Positions 44,275 through 52,779 of a DNA stretch of 64,000 nt are shown piece after piece. The notes under the pieces are model-generated. The model was not told the DNA's origin. It saw nothing but the letters and a program-made list of their open reading frames with translations, and made no database searches. Where the stretch lies: NCBI GenBank assembly GCA_963621575.1, contig CAVFEH010000005.1, positions 33,284 through 97,283 of the forward strand. The letters run 5' to 3'. The stretch comes from UBA1724 sp963621575 (lineage in GTDB: Bacteria > Verrucomicrobiota > Lentisphaeria > Oligosphaerales > Oligosphaeraceae). Numbering within the stretch: the stretch's first letter is position 1; each line of letters opens with the position of its first letter. The position numbers and the translations under genes were made by a program.

Positions 44275-45885
44275 ATGCTCCAGGCCAACGACAACCTCAC
44301 TCTCCTTCTCCTGGTCGCCGGACTGCTCATCATCGGCTGCGTCTGCTTCAGCAAGGTCTCCAGCCGGTTCAGCATGCCAGGATTGCTTGTATTCCTTCTC
44401 ATCGGAATGGCAATGCATCTGCTGAGCGACGCATTGTCGCCTGCGGGGCAGCTGGTCACCGACCAGCTCCCATGGCGGCACGCGAATCTCATCGGGACCG
44501 TGGCGCTGGCGTTCATCCTGTTCTCGGGGGGGCTGGATTCCTCTCTGGACGACATCCGGAAGGTCCTGAAGACAGGCACCATCCTCTCGACCCTGGGGGT
44601 CTTTTTGACGACCCTGCTGCTGGGAGGACTGGCCTATCTTGTGGCCCTTTGCGCGGGTCATGGCGACCTTTGGCCACAGTGCCTTCTTTTCGGCGCCATC
44701 ATCTCCTCCACTGACGCCAGCGCGGTCTTCTCCATCCTCCGGAGCAAGAGGATCTCCCTCAAGGGCACTCTGAAGCCCCTGCTGGAGTATGAATCGGGCT
44801 CCAACGATCCCATGGCTACCTTCCTCACGCTCTTCTGCCTGAGTCTCTGCGTGGCCATGCAGGAGGGCGATGGATTGCCCGCCAGGGAGCTGCTCTGGGT
44901 CCTCCCCGAATTCCTCTACAAGATGGGCGGCGGAGTGTTCCTGGGCGTGGGCGTGGCCTGGTGCGCGGTCTGGCTCTTCAACCATCTCCACCTGGACTAC
45001 GACGGCCTCTACTACGTCCTGGGCGTGGCGGTGGTCTTCCTGCTCTACGCGCTGCCCGATGCCCTGGGCGCCAACGGCTTCATGGCCGCTTACGCCGGCG
45101 GCGTCTACATGGGCTCCCGCCGCTTTGTCTTCCGCAACGGCTTCTCACGCTTCTCCGACGCCCTGGGATGGCTCATGCAGGTGATCCTCTTCACCATCCT
45201 TGGCTTCATGGCCACCCCCGCCGTCATCGCGCAATACTGGTGGCTGGGACTCCTCATGGGAATCTGCCTCATGTTCGTTGCGCGTCCCCTGGCCGTGTGG
45301 CTCTGCATGGCCGGCAGCGGATACTCCTGGCGCGCCAAGGCCCTGGTGAGCTGGGTTGGGCTCCGCGGAGGCGCCCCCATCATGCTGGCGACCTTCCCCA
45401 TGCTCCTGGTGGTCGCCGGCGACGGCAAAGACGCCCTCATGGTGGGCTCCACCAGCGTATACGCGCTGATCTTCAATCTGGTCTTCTGCATGGTCCTTCT
45501 GTCGGTCGTCCTCCAGAGCTTCACCATCATGCCGCTGGCGCGGCTCCTGAAACTGGACTCCCCCCTCAAGACCCTGCCGGCGCCGCCCATTTCTTTCGAC
45601 CAGGTCATCTCCCCCAGGGAAGACGCCGCCTCCTCCGCACAGAATCCAGACGACCTGAACCACAACGACCCCGCCACCTACGTGATTCCCAACGGCAGCC
45701 CCTTGGACGGCAAGGCCATCCGGGACATCAATCTGCCCAAGGACGTCTTCATCGTCATGATCGGCCGAAAGGGCGGGTGGCTTGTTCCCCGCGGCGCGAC
45801 CGTCCTCAGGCATGACGACGCCATCACTGTTCTGGCGACCCCCGAAAACCAGCACAAGGCGGCGGAGTTCTTCCAGCGCGCATAG
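44275..45885 (+). CDS. CPA1-type cation/proton antiporter with C-terminal RCK domain
   Basis: Inner-membrane antiporter of 536 residues, similar to NhaP2/CvrA potassium-proton antiporters. About twelve to thirteen membrane segments begin LTLLLLVAGLLIIGCVCFS; core motifs include ISSTDASAVFSILR, with the membrane Asp of CPA transporters, and GLRGGAPIMLATFPMLL. The C-terminal ~70 residues form a TrkA-C/RCK-like domain (VIPNGSPLDGKAIRDINLP; VTVLATPENQ-like end) that senses ligands. It may work with the V-ATPase to balance pH and cations. K+ versus Na+ preference cannot be fixed from sequence. Confidence 0.9.
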   Translation: MLQANDNLTLLLLVAGLLIIGCVCFSKVSSRFSMPGLLVFLLIGMAMHLLSDALSPAGQLVTDQLPWRHANLIGTVALAFILFSGGLDSSLDDIRKVLKTGTILSTLGVFLTTLLLGGLAYLVALCAGHGDLWPQCLLFGAIISSTDASAVFSILRSKRISLKGTLKPLLEYESGSNDPMATFLTLFCLSLCVAMQEGDGLPARELLWVLPEFLYKMGGGVFLGVGVAWCAVWLFNHLHLDYDGLYYVLGVAVVFLLYALPDALGANGFMAAYAGGVYMGSRRFVFRNGFSRFSDALGWLMQVILFTILGFMATPAVIAQYWWLGLLMGICLMFVARPLAVWLCMAGSGYSWRAKALVSWVGLRGGAPIMLATFPMLLVVAGDGKDALMVGSTSVYALIFNLVFCMVLLSVVLQSFTIMPLARLLKLDSPLKTLPAPPISFDQVISPREDAASSAQNPDDLNHNDPATYVIPNGSPLDGKAIRDINLPKDVFIVMIGRKGGWLVPRGATVLRHDDAITVLATPENQHKAAEFFQRA

Positions 45886-45944
45886 CGCAGGCCGAGGCTT
45901 GTGTTTCCTTGCCCATTGCCCATTTCGGGATTCCCCTGACGCCC

Positions 45945-46211
45945 ATGAGTAGTACGCTAGAAAGCATTCGTTTCGAAATCGACGCCATTGACATGCGGAT
46001 CGTGGAATTATTCGTGCGCCGGCTGTCGTTGATGGGGCGGATTGCGGAAGCGAAGAAGGCCTCGGGGGTGGCGTTGACGGATGCGGTCCGGGAGCGTGAG
46101 GTCCTGGAGCGTTTGTCGGCGTTGGCGCCGGGGGAGGGCGATGCAATCCGGGCGTTGTACCAGACCATTTTTGCGATTTCCAAGGAACGCCAGAAGAGGA
46201 GCGCGAAGTAG
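45945..46211 (+). CDS. Chorismate mutase (AroQ type)
   Basis: An 88-residue, all-helical, stand-alone chorismate mutase that turns chorismate into prephenate on the way to Phe and Tyr. It has the family pattern LESIRFEIDAIDMRIVELFV, then RRLSLMGRIAEAKKASG, and the C-terminal IRALYQTIFAISKERQ. Active-site Arg and Lys residues (R in RRLS, K in AKKA) are in place. The start at 45945 has no clear ribosome site. It heads a small run with ispH and uppS; a 3-dehydroquinate dehydratase gene is at 51761-52201. Confidence 0.88.
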   Translation: MSSTLESIRFEIDAIDMRIVELFVRRLSLMGRIAEAKKASGVALTDAVREREVLERLSALAPGEGDAIRALYQTIFAISKERQKRSAK

Positions 46212-46228
46212 CATGGGGGGATTCCTCT

Positions 46229-47128
46229 ATGCTTGACAATGGCCCCTCCCGCGGGTGTCGCCGCCTGGTCATGGTGCGTCCTGCGGGCTTCTGCGGCGGC
46301 GTCAAGCGCGCCACGGAGCTCTTCCGGCATCTCCGGGAACAGATGGATCCCCGGGAGCCGCTCTTTGTGCTCCATGAGGTGGTCCACAACAGCGCCGTGA
46401 CAGAGAAAATGCTCCGCAGCGGCGCGGTTTTCGTGGACAGTCCCGCGGAGGTCCCGGATGGCGCGCAGCTGCTTTTGGGCGCCCACGGCACTCCTCTGGA
46501 GACCCTGGCGCAGTGCCGGAAACGCGGCATCGTCTGCCACGACGCCACCTGCCCCCGCGTCACCGCCCTCCAGGAGGAAATCCTCGCCCTGCCTCCCGGG
46601 CTTCCCGTGATCCTGCTGGGGGATGGACGCCACCCGGAGATCCGCGGGCTGATGAGCCGCATGGGCGGCCGCGCCTGCCATCTTCTTGCCGCTTCCGGGG
46701 ACGCCCGGGAGCTCTCCTGGCTCCCCGAGGCCGCGCTTTTCTGCCAGACCACCCGTGACGAGGAGGAGCTCTCCGAACTGCGGAGACTGCTTGCCAGGTG
46801 GGTGGGGCGGCTGGAAGACCACGCCGCCGTCTGTGAATCCGTCGCCCTCCGCCAGCGGCTCTTCGCGCGGGTGGCCCGCCGGTGCGACCGCGTCTATGTC
46901 CTGGGCTCCTCACACAGCGCCAATGCCCGCCGTCTTCTGGAGGTGGGCCGTCGAAATTGCTCTGGCGAGGCCTGTCTGTTGGAGAATGCGGAGGAGCTCT
47001 CAGGGGAGGATTTTGGCGCCGCATGCGTCGTGGGCCTGGTCACCGCCACCAGCACCCCGGATGATGTCATTGCGTTCACGCTGGAAAAGTTCCAGCGCAT
47101 GGGCTTCCAGCTGGAGGCGGAAGAATAG
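46229..47128 (+). CDS. ispH: 4-hydroxy-3-methylbut-2-enyl diphosphate reductase
   Basis: [4Fe-4S] enzyme of 299 residues for the last step of the MEP isoprenoid pathway, making IPP and DMAPP. Cluster and substrate residues are recognisable: Cys in GFCGGV, HEVVHN, His in GAHGTP, Cys in DATCP, HPE, QTT, Cys in AVCESVALRQ, and STPDDV near the end. In the SSN region E. coli has NSSN while this protein has HSAN, so one Ser is Ala. Position before uppS fits a shared isoprenoid function. Confidence 0.92.
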   Translation: MLDNGPSRGCRRLVMVRPAGFCGGVKRATELFRHLREQMDPREPLFVLHEVVHNSAVTEKMLRSGAVFVDSPAEVPDGAQLLLGAHGTPLETLAQCRKRGIVCHDATCPRVTALQEEILALPPGLPVILLGDGRHPEIRGLMSRMGGRACHLLAASGDARELSWLPEAALFCQTTRDEEELSELRRLLARWVGRLEDHAAVCESVALRQRLFARVARRCDRVYVLGSSHSANARRLLEVGRRNCSGEACLLENAEELSGEDFGAACVVGLVTATSTPDDVIAFTLEKFQRMGFQLEAEE

Positions 47129-47132
47129 CCTT

Positions 47133-47864
47133 ATGCCAGACATTGCATTGAAAATCCCCACCCATCTGGCCATCATCATGGATGGCAACGGCCGCTGGGC
47201 CCGTCGACGGGGTTTGCCCCGCAGCGCAGGACATCTTGCCGGCGCCAAGAACCTGGCCCGCGTGGTGGACGCCGCCATGAAGGCCGGCGTCAAAATCCTC
47301 ACGGTCTATGCTTTTAGCACGGAGAACTGGAAACGCCCGGCAGACGAGGTAGACTATCTCATGCGGCTCATTCCGCACTTCGCCTCCGCCCTCCGAAAGC
47401 GCCTCATGGAGCGGAATGTGCGTCTGCGCACCATGGGGCGCCTGGGCGATCTCCCCGAATTCGCGCAAAAGACCATCCGCTGCGTGGAGGAAGAGACGCG
47501 GAACAACGGCGCCTTCACTCTCAATGTGGCCCTCAGCTACGGCGGACGCGCCGAGATCCTGGATGGCATCCAGAAGCTCCTGGCGGAGCGGGCGGCTTCC
47601 GAGAATCCCCCCGCGCCCCTCACGGAACAGGACTTCCGCCAATGCCTCTATGCGCCGGATCTCCCCGATCCCGATCTGGTGGTCCGCACCTCCGGCGAAC
47701 TGCGCCTGAGCAACTTCATGCTCTGGCAGCTCTCCTACTCGGAACTCTACGTTACCGACACCCACTGGCCCGATTTTGACCAGGAGACCCTTCGGCAGGC
47801 CCTGGAGGCGTATTCCCGCCGCCAGCGTCGCTTCGGAAAGGTCCCGCCCCCCAAGGCACCTTAA
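47133..47864 (+). CDS. uppS: Isoprenyl (undecaprenyl) diphosphate synthase
   Basis: cis-Prenyltransferase of 243 residues that makes the C55 lipid carrier for peptidoglycan and O-antigen. The start at 47133 gives LAIIMDGNGRWARRRG, with the Mg2+-binding Asp in MDGNGRW. Further motifs are YAFSTENWKRP, NVALSYGGRAEI and DLPDPDLVVRTSGELRLSNF. It lies 4 bp after ispH. The three genes chorismate mutase, ispH and uppS lie within a 2-kb run on the same strand. Confidence 0.95.
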   Translation: MPDIALKIPTHLAIIMDGNGRWARRRGLPRSAGHLAGAKNLARVVDAAMKAGVKILTVYAFSTENWKRPADEVDYLMRLIPHFASALRKRLMERNVRLRTMGRLGDLPEFAQKTIRCVEEETRNNGAFTLNVALSYGGRAEILDGIQKLLAERAASENPPAPLTEQDFRQCLYAPDLPDPDLVVRTSGELRLSNFMLWQLSYSELYVTDTHWPDFDQETLRQALEAYSRRQRRFGKVPPPKAP

Positions 47865-47876
47865 AGAATCCACCCC

Positions 47877-49226
47877 ATGACCAGCAATCTTTTCCTGATT
47901 CTTTTCATCTGCGTGATGGCGATCATCACGCTCTTTCCGTTCCTGCTGCGGAAACTCTATGTTCCCAGCGTCATCGCGCTGCTGCTGGCGGGAATGGCCA
48001 TAGGCAAGGGGCAGTTCAATCTCATCCACCACCTCAGCCAGCTCTTCGCATACCACCTGGGCGGCGACGCCGTGGCCGCAGAACAATATTTCCTCACCTT
48101 CATTGACTCCCTGGGCTCCCTGGGACTGGTCTTCCTCATGGCACTGGCCGGCATGGAGGCCGATTTCAAACTCCTCAAGAGCGTCCGCACCCCCGTGGCC
48201 GTCCTCAGCCTCCTCACCTTCGCCGTCCCCGCCATCGCCGGATACTTTGTCTACGCGTATTTCCGGCCCGACGACCTCCCGGGAAAGCTCCTCTACGCAT
48301 CCCTCTTCGCCTCGCACTCCGTGGGCATTGTCTTCCCCGTCATGCGGGAGCTCAATCTCTCCAAGACCCGTTTCGGCGCCTCCGTCCTGATCTCCACTGT
48401 CATCACCGACATCTCCAGCATCATCCTGCTGGCCGTCAGCGTCCAGATGCAGAAGATCAAGACCGGCGCCTCGGGGGAGGGCGGAAGCCTCTCCCTCCTG
48501 GATTCCGTGGATCCCTCCCTGCTGGGAAATTGGTTCCTGCCCCTCTTCCTGTGCGCCATTCTCCTCTTCCTGGTCATCGCCACCATCTGCGTCTGGTACG
48601 TGGGAGGAAGAGTCTTCCGCATTACTTCCGCCAGCGAGGACAGCCTCATCTCCTTCCTTCTCTTCGTCATCCTTGTCGCCGTCCTGGCCGGCGAGATCAT
48701 CGGAATCAATCTCATCGTCAGCGCCTTCATCGCCGGCCTGGCACTCTCGCCCCTCCTCAAGGAAAAGGCCTCCATCTTCCATAAATTCGAAGGCATCGGA
48801 TACGGATTCCTCATTCCCTTTCTCTTCCTCTCCATCGGAATGCAGACCGACCTGCGCGTCATGGCCTCGCCCGGCAATCTGACCGTGGTGATCCTCACCG
48901 TCCTGGGATTGGTCCTCAGCAAGACCCTCTCCGGCTGGGCCGCCATGCGGCTCACCGGCTTTGCCAACGGGCACGCGCTGTGCGCCGGCCTCATGACAGT
49001 CCCGCAGCTTTCCGCCACCCTGGCCGCCGCCGCCGTGGGGCGCAGCCTGGGAATGCTCGACGACAACTTCTTCAACGCCATCGTCGTGCTCTCCATTGTC
49101 ACCACCATTCCCATCCCCTCTCTCGTCCGCTTCATCATCTATCGCCGGAAGCTCCGCTTCGAGGCCACCGAGGAAGAAGCATACAATTTGCCGGATGCCG
49201 CTGACAAGGAGGATACCGTCTTCTAG
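47877..49226 (+). CDS. CPA2-type cation:proton antiporter
   Basis: A 449-residue inner-membrane antiporter of the KefB/Na+:H+ exchanger type with about thirteen hydrophobic segments. It starts LFLILFICVMAIITLFPFLL; the core has FLMALAGMEADFKLL and FASHSVGIVFPVMRELNLS, then TVITDISSIILLAVSVQ. The last 49 codons plus stop are repeated at 49259-49407 with two silent changes. Its C-terminus is a short acidic tail after TIPIPSLVRFIIYRRK. Confidence 0.85.
   Translation: MTSNLFLILFICVMAIITLFPFLLRKLYVPSVIALLLAGMAIGKGQFNLIHHLSQLFAYHLGGDAVAAEQYFLTFIDSLGSLGLVFLMALAGMEADFKLLKSVRTPVAVLSLLTFAVPAIAGYFVYAYFRPDDLPGKLLYASLFASHSVGIVFPVMRELNLSKTRFGASVLISTVITDISSIILLAVSVQMQKIKTGASGEGGSLSLLDSVDPSLLGNWFLPLFLCAILLFLVIATICVWYVGGRVFRITSASEDSLISFLLFVILVAVLAGEIIGINLIVSAFIAGLALSPLLKEKASIFHKFEGIGYGFLIPFLFLSIGMQTDLRVMASPGNLTVVILTVLGLVLSKTLSGWAAMRLTGFANGHALCAGLMTVPQLSATLAAAAVGRSLGMLDDNFFNAIVVLSIVTTIPIPSLVRFIIYRRKLRFEATEEEAYNLPDAADKEDTVF
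49078..49226 (+). repeat. 149-bp direct repeat, copy 1 (3' end of antiporter)
   Basis: Identical to 49259-49407 except for two base changes, both silent (GAA/GAG and TTG/CTG). It codes for the final TM segment, the basic IYRRKLRF and the acidic tail. Confidence 0.97.
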
Positions 49227-49407
49227 CTGGATGACCGATGAGGACCGTGAGAAGGCATCCATCGTCGTGCTCTCCATTGTCACCACCATTCCCATCCCCT
49301 CTCTCGTCCGCTTCATCATCTATCGCCGGAAGCTCCGCTTCGAGGCCACCGAGGAAGAGGCATACAATCTGCCGGATGCCGCTGACAAGGAGGATACCGT
49401 CTTCTAG
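49227..49407 (+). pseudogene. Repeat copy 2: antiporter 3'-end remnant or 58-residue ORF
   Basis: A 32-bp spacer and a 149-bp copy of the antiporter 3' end. An ATG at 49231 opens a 58-codon frame, MTDEDREKASIVVLSIVTT onward, that stays in frame through the copy to TAG. Its first ten codons are not from copy 1 but align loosely with MLDDNFFNAIVVL of the parent. It could be the stub of a lost tandem antiporter gene, or a small membrane protein. AGGAGG lies 18 nt upstream, too far for a normal site. Confidence 0.6.
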
Positions 49408-49463
49408 ACCGTGGCCGGCGCCTTCCGCCTGCCCTCAAAAAAAGGAGACCCCGCCCGAGACGT

Positions 49464-49469
49464 TATATT
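49464..49469 (+). promoter_or_regulatory. TATATT box directly before obg
   Basis: TATATT ends 7 bp before the obg ATG and no ribosome site is visible, so a transcript from here would have almost no leader. Confidence 0.4.
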
Positions 49470-49476
49470 AGCCGCC

Positions 49477-50577
49477 ATGTTCATCGACAAGACCAGAATC
49501 AGAGTGCAGGCCGGACACGGCGGCCCCGGCAGCCGAAGTTTCCGCCGCGAGAAGTTCATCCCCTACGGCGGACCCGACGGGGGGGACGGCGGAGACGGTG
49601 GAAATGTCGTCATCTACGCCGACCATGGCGAGGCCAGTCTCGTTGACCTCCGCTTCCAGCCCCAATGGAAGGCGGAGTCGGGGGAGGGCGGTAGCGGCCG
49701 CCACAAGCACGGAAGGAATGGGGCCGACTGCCGTATCCGCGTGCCCATGGGCACCTTGGTCTTCGATGTGGCCACCGGCGAATTGCTCTGCGACTTGAAG
49801 GAGGACAAGCAGGAGTTCGTTGTCGCCAAGGGTGGAAAGGGCGGTCTGGGGAATCTGCATTTTGTCTCCTCCACCAACCGCGCCCCCCGCACCTGCCAGC
49901 CGGGCCTCCCCGGAGAGGAACGGGAGATTGACTTGGAGATCAAGACCATCGCCAACGTGGGGCTGGTCGGATTTCCCAACGCCGGAAAATCCACCCTTCT
50001 GCGCGCAGTCTCCGCCGCACACCCCGCCGTGGCGCCCTATCCCTTCACCACGCTCTTCCCCAACGTGGGAGTGGTGGAGATGGACGACTTCCGCAGAATC
50101 ACCATCGCCGACATCCCCGGACTCATCGACGGCGCCCACGAGAACGTGGGGCTCGGAGAGGCCTTCCTGCGGCACATCGAACGCTGCCGGCTCTTCTGCT
50201 ACGTCCTGGACATGGGCGGAGTGGATGGCCGGGACCCCGTGGAGGACCTCCGCGTTCTCCGCAAGGAGCTGGAGCTTTACGCCCCCGGAATGTCCAAACG
50301 GCCCTTCGTGATCTTCGCCAACAAGATGGATCTCTCCGAGGCCCAGGAGAATCTCCTTCGCCTGAAGGAGAGCGAGGGCCCCGAAGTCGCCATCGTCCCC
50401 GGCTGTGGAGAACTCCAGGAGGGCACGGTTGAGCTGATTCACCTGCTCCGCGAACGACTGGATGCCCTTCCGCCCGAAGACGAAGAGGCCACCCGACGCG
50501 TCCTGGCACACCGCCACGCAGATCTCCGGGAGGCCGCCGAAATCCGGAAGGACGCCTTCGCCGGCTGGGACGACTAA
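49477..50577 (+). CDS. obg: Obg/CgtA-family GTPase
   Basis: Essential ribosome-associated GTPase of 366 residues. The Gly-rich Obg domain comes first (FRREKFIPYGGPDGGDGGDG), then the G domain with G1 GFPNAGKST, G3 IADIPGLIDGAHENVGLG, and G4 FANKMDLSEA, and a short C-terminus. The start at 49477 is the canonical MFIDKTRIRVQAGHGGPG; no ribosome site precedes it. It acts in late 50S assembly and stringent or stress responses. Confidence 0.96.
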   Translation: MFIDKTRIRVQAGHGGPGSRSFRREKFIPYGGPDGGDGGDGGNVVIYADHGEASLVDLRFQPQWKAESGEGGSGRHKHGRNGADCRIRVPMGTLVFDVATGELLCDLKEDKQEFVVAKGGKGGLGNLHFVSSTNRAPRTCQPGLPGEEREIDLEIKTIANVGLVGFPNAGKSTLLRAVSAAHPAVAPYPFTTLFPNVGVVEMDDFRRITIADIPGLIDGAHENVGLGEAFLRHIERCRLFCYVLDMGGVDGRDPVEDLRVLRKELELYAPGMSKRPFVIFANKMDLSEAQENLLRLKESEGPEVAIVPGCGELQEGTVELIHLLRERLDALPPEDEEATRRVLAHRHADLREAAEIRKDAFAGWDD

Positions 50578-50591
50578 AGCCCCCCCTTCTC

Positions 50592-51056
50592 ATGACAACT
50601 CTTTCCATAATCCTTATGGTTGCCGGAGCCTGCCTCCTGGCCGCCGGAATGCTGGTCCTGGCCTTGGCCAACCGCCGACGAACGGTCCAGCTGGAACGGC
50701 TCCTGAAGGGACGCGAGTGCCCCGAGGAGTGGAGAAAACACGCCTCCCTCCTCCGACCTTGGCATGAGGTGGCCACCGGGCTCTGCATCACCCTCGCAAT
50801 CCCCGTCTTCACACACTTCTGCCTGGGAGACGTCGCCACCGGTCTGGTCATCACACTGGTGGGATATGTGGCCGGCGTACTCTGCGCCCTGGGAGCCTTC
50901 TCCCGCCAGCGGCAGGACTGGATGGAGCTGGGCGGAAATGCCCTGGAGGCGGCAACCCTCCTCCGGTGCCTCGCTTCTTTTGCGCTGGGACTTCTCTTCT
51001 TTCTCTGGGGAGCCTTCTCCATTGCACTGGCCCTCTTTCTGGCATTTCATGGATGA
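50592..51056 (+). CDS. Unrecognised small membrane protein
   Basis: A 154-residue protein with four predicted hydrophobic segments (LSIILMVAGACLLAAGMLVL near the N-terminus, two in the middle, and LGLLFFLWGAFSIALALFLA near the end). Between the first two is a basic, soluble stretch with RRRTVQLERLLKGRE. I do not recognise a family. It lies 15 bp after obg on the same strand and is probably co-transcribed with it. Confidence 0.6.
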   Translation: MTTLSIILMVAGACLLAAGMLVLALANRRRTVQLERLLKGRECPEEWRKHASLLRPWHEVATGLCITLAIPVFTHFCLGDVATGLVITLVGYVAGVLCALGAFSRQRQDWMELGGNALEAATLLRCLASFALGLLFFLWGAFSIALALFLAFHG

Positions 51057-51118
51057 AGACTCCTGGAAAATGGCCGGCATTTTCTCATAACATACCGATA
51101 TATAGGGAGTTAAATAGA

Positions 51119-51751
51119 ATGTACATTGGACGCATCGTCGCCGTCGGCCGGACCCTGGAGGGTCGTGGCGCGGCCCTTTACCGGGTCTCTTCCCGCTCCT
51201 TCCCCAATCGCCGGAGCGTGCAGTTGGCCAATTCCATCGCCATTGTCCCCAAGCCGGGGTTTGAGCAGGACATACAGAAGAATCCGTACATCGCGTACAA
51301 CTGCCTGCGTTTTGCCAAGGGGCTCTGCGTCGTCTCCAACGGTTCCCAGACGGATCCTGTCACCGAGAAGCTGGAATCCGGCATGAGTCCCAGGGATGCC
51401 CTTGGCATGGTGATGCTGGCCATGGACTACGAGCACGACTCCCTGGATACGCCCCGCATCACCGGCATCGTGGATCCCGCGGGCGAGGATGGCTGGCTGG
51501 CCATCGTCCGCAAGGACGCCCTCATTGTCCGCCATTTCTCTCTGAAGCCCGGCGAATGCTTCTATGTGAGCACCTACGAGAAGAATGTCCCCTGTGAGGA
51601 GCAGCGGGATGGCGCCTTCCAGGTGTCCAGCGCCGAGGAGGCCTGCGATTACATTCTGGGAAAGGGCGTCTTCGCCGACTTCGAGCGTCCCATCTCCGCT
51701 GCCTGCGCCCTTGGGCAGGCCGATGGCTCTTTCCAGGCTGCTTTCAAATAA
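51119..51751 (+). CDS. purO: IMP cyclohydrolase, archaeal PurO-like
   Basis: A 210-residue protein that matches the PurO family, which closes the FAICAR ring to form IMP in archaea and in some bacteria. It begins MYIGRIVAVGRTLEGRG, followed by YRVSSRSFPNRRSVQL, which resembles the conserved PurO N-terminus. AGGGAG lies 9 nt upstream of the ATG. No purH gene is in the window. Upstream, 51081-51118 is AT-rich and has TATATA at 51099-51104, which could be its promoter. Confidence 0.85.
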   Translation: MYIGRIVAVGRTLEGRGAALYRVSSRSFPNRRSVQLANSIAIVPKPGFEQDIQKNPYIAYNCLRFAKGLCVVSNGSQTDPVTEKLESGMSPRDALGMVMLAMDYEHDSLDTPRITGIVDPAGEDGWLAIVRKDALIVRHFSLKPGECFYVSTYEKNVPCEEQRDGAFQVSSAEEACDYILGKGVFADFERPISAACALGQADGSFQAAFK

Positions 51752-51760
51752 CCAGGGGCC

Positions 51761-52201
51761 ATGAACCGGATCCTCATTCTCAATGGCCCCAATCTCCAGC
51801 TCCTCGGAATGCGGGAGCCAGGCATCTATGGCACCGGCACCCTTCCGGAGCTGGAGAGCCGTTGCCGTGCCGTGGCCGCCGAATTGGGCCTGGAGGTGGA
51901 GTGCCGCCAGAGCAACCACGAGGGACAGCTGGTGGACTGGATTGACGAGACCCTCGGGCACTTCGACGGCATCGTCCTGAACGCCGCCGCATATACCCAC
52001 ACCAGCGTCGCAATCCGCGACGCCGTCGCCGCCGTCCGGATTCCCACGGTGGAGGTCCATCTGAGCAACGTCTTCGCCCGGGAGGACTACCGCCACCGCA
52101 GCTACCTCTCCGAGGTGGCCTGGGCCGTGGTCTGCGGCATGGGCTTCGCTGGATACGAGATGGCGCTGCGCGCTCTTGCGGAGCGCCTCCGGAAGCCGTA
52201 G
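51761..52201 (+). CDS. aroQ: 3-dehydroquinate dehydratase, type II
   Basis: Shikimate pathway enzyme of 146 residues, the usual size of the type II form. It has ILILNGPNLQLLGMREPGIYG with the catalytic Tyr in GIYG, RQSNHEGQLVDWI, LNAAAYTHTSVAIRDA and VEVHLSNVFAREDYRH with the catalytic His. It follows purO by 9 bp. Its product feeds aromatic synthesis, as does the chorismate mutase at 45945-46211. Confidence 0.96.
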   Translation: MNRILILNGPNLQLLGMREPGIYGTGTLPELESRCRAVAAELGLEVECRQSNHEGQLVDWIDETLGHFDGIVLNAAAYTHTSVAIRDAVAAVRIPTVEVHLSNVFAREDYRHRSYLSEVAWAVVCGMGFAGYEMALRALAERLRKP

Positions 52202-52243
52202 AGGAGAGTCGTAGAACCGCCGCGGGAAGAGAGGGGGGCGAGC

Positions 52244-52261
52244 CGCCGCGCCCCCGCGGCG
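52244..52261 (+). other. GC-rich hairpin between aroQ and accB
   Basis: CGCCGCG-CCCC-CGCGGCG, a 7-bp stem without a T-run, 43 bp past the aroQ stop. It may attenuate read-through into accB or stabilise an mRNA end. Confidence 0.45.
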
Positions 52262-52313
52262 TGGAAAAGTCCCGCGTGGAATTCCCTATCAACACAGGAG
52301 AGGAGACATCTTC

Positions 52314-52754
52314 ATGGATTTGAAAATCGTCCATCGTCTGGCTCAGCTCATGGAGCGTCACAATTTGAAGGAGCTGGAGGTTGCGGAGCAGGATGTCAGC
52401 TTCCGGCTGGTCCGCTTCGACAACGGCGCCGCCCCCCAGGTGGTGGGCACCCCCTCTGAAGAGGCCGCCGGCACCGCCACGAACTCACCGACGTCCAGCG
52501 ATCTGGAGCCCGAGGCCGAGGGACACTTCATCCTGTCCCCCACCCCCGGCACCTTCTTCGTGGCACGCTCCCCCAAGGACGCGCCCTTCGTTTCCGTGGG
52601 AGACACCGTCAAGGCCGGCCAGGTCATTGGCATTGTGGAGGCCATGAAGGTGATGAATGAAATCAAGAGCGACGTTAACGGCACGGTTGTCCGCGTTTTG
52701 GCGCCCAATGGCGCGCCTGTGGAATACGGCCAGCGTCTTGTCGAGTTGCAGTAG
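52314..52754 (+). CDS. accB: Biotin carboxyl carrier protein of acetyl-CoA carboxylase
   Basis: A 146-residue carrier that holds biotin during malonyl-CoA formation. An N-terminal helical part and a Pro/Ala/Thr-rich linker lead to the biotinyl domain with the lipoyl-like fold; biotin is joined to the Lys in VEAMKVMNEI. The gene pairs with accC 25 bp downstream. accA and accD are not in this window. Confidence 0.94.
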   Translation: MDLKIVHRLAQLMERHNLKELEVAEQDVSFRLVRFDNGAAPQVVGTPSEEAAGTATNSPTSSDLEPEAEGHFILSPTPGTFFVARSPKDAPFVSVGDTVKAGQVIGIVEAMKVMNEIKSDVNGTVVRVLAPNGAPVEYGQRLVELQ

Positions 52755-52779
52755 CCCGCGGACGGGAGGAGTGCCGCAA

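Noticed and set aside
49096..49471. Longer frames spanning both copies of the 149-bp repeat
   Set aside because: In copy 1 they are out of phase with the antiporter. Only the short frame from 49231 uses the antiporter phase in copy 2.
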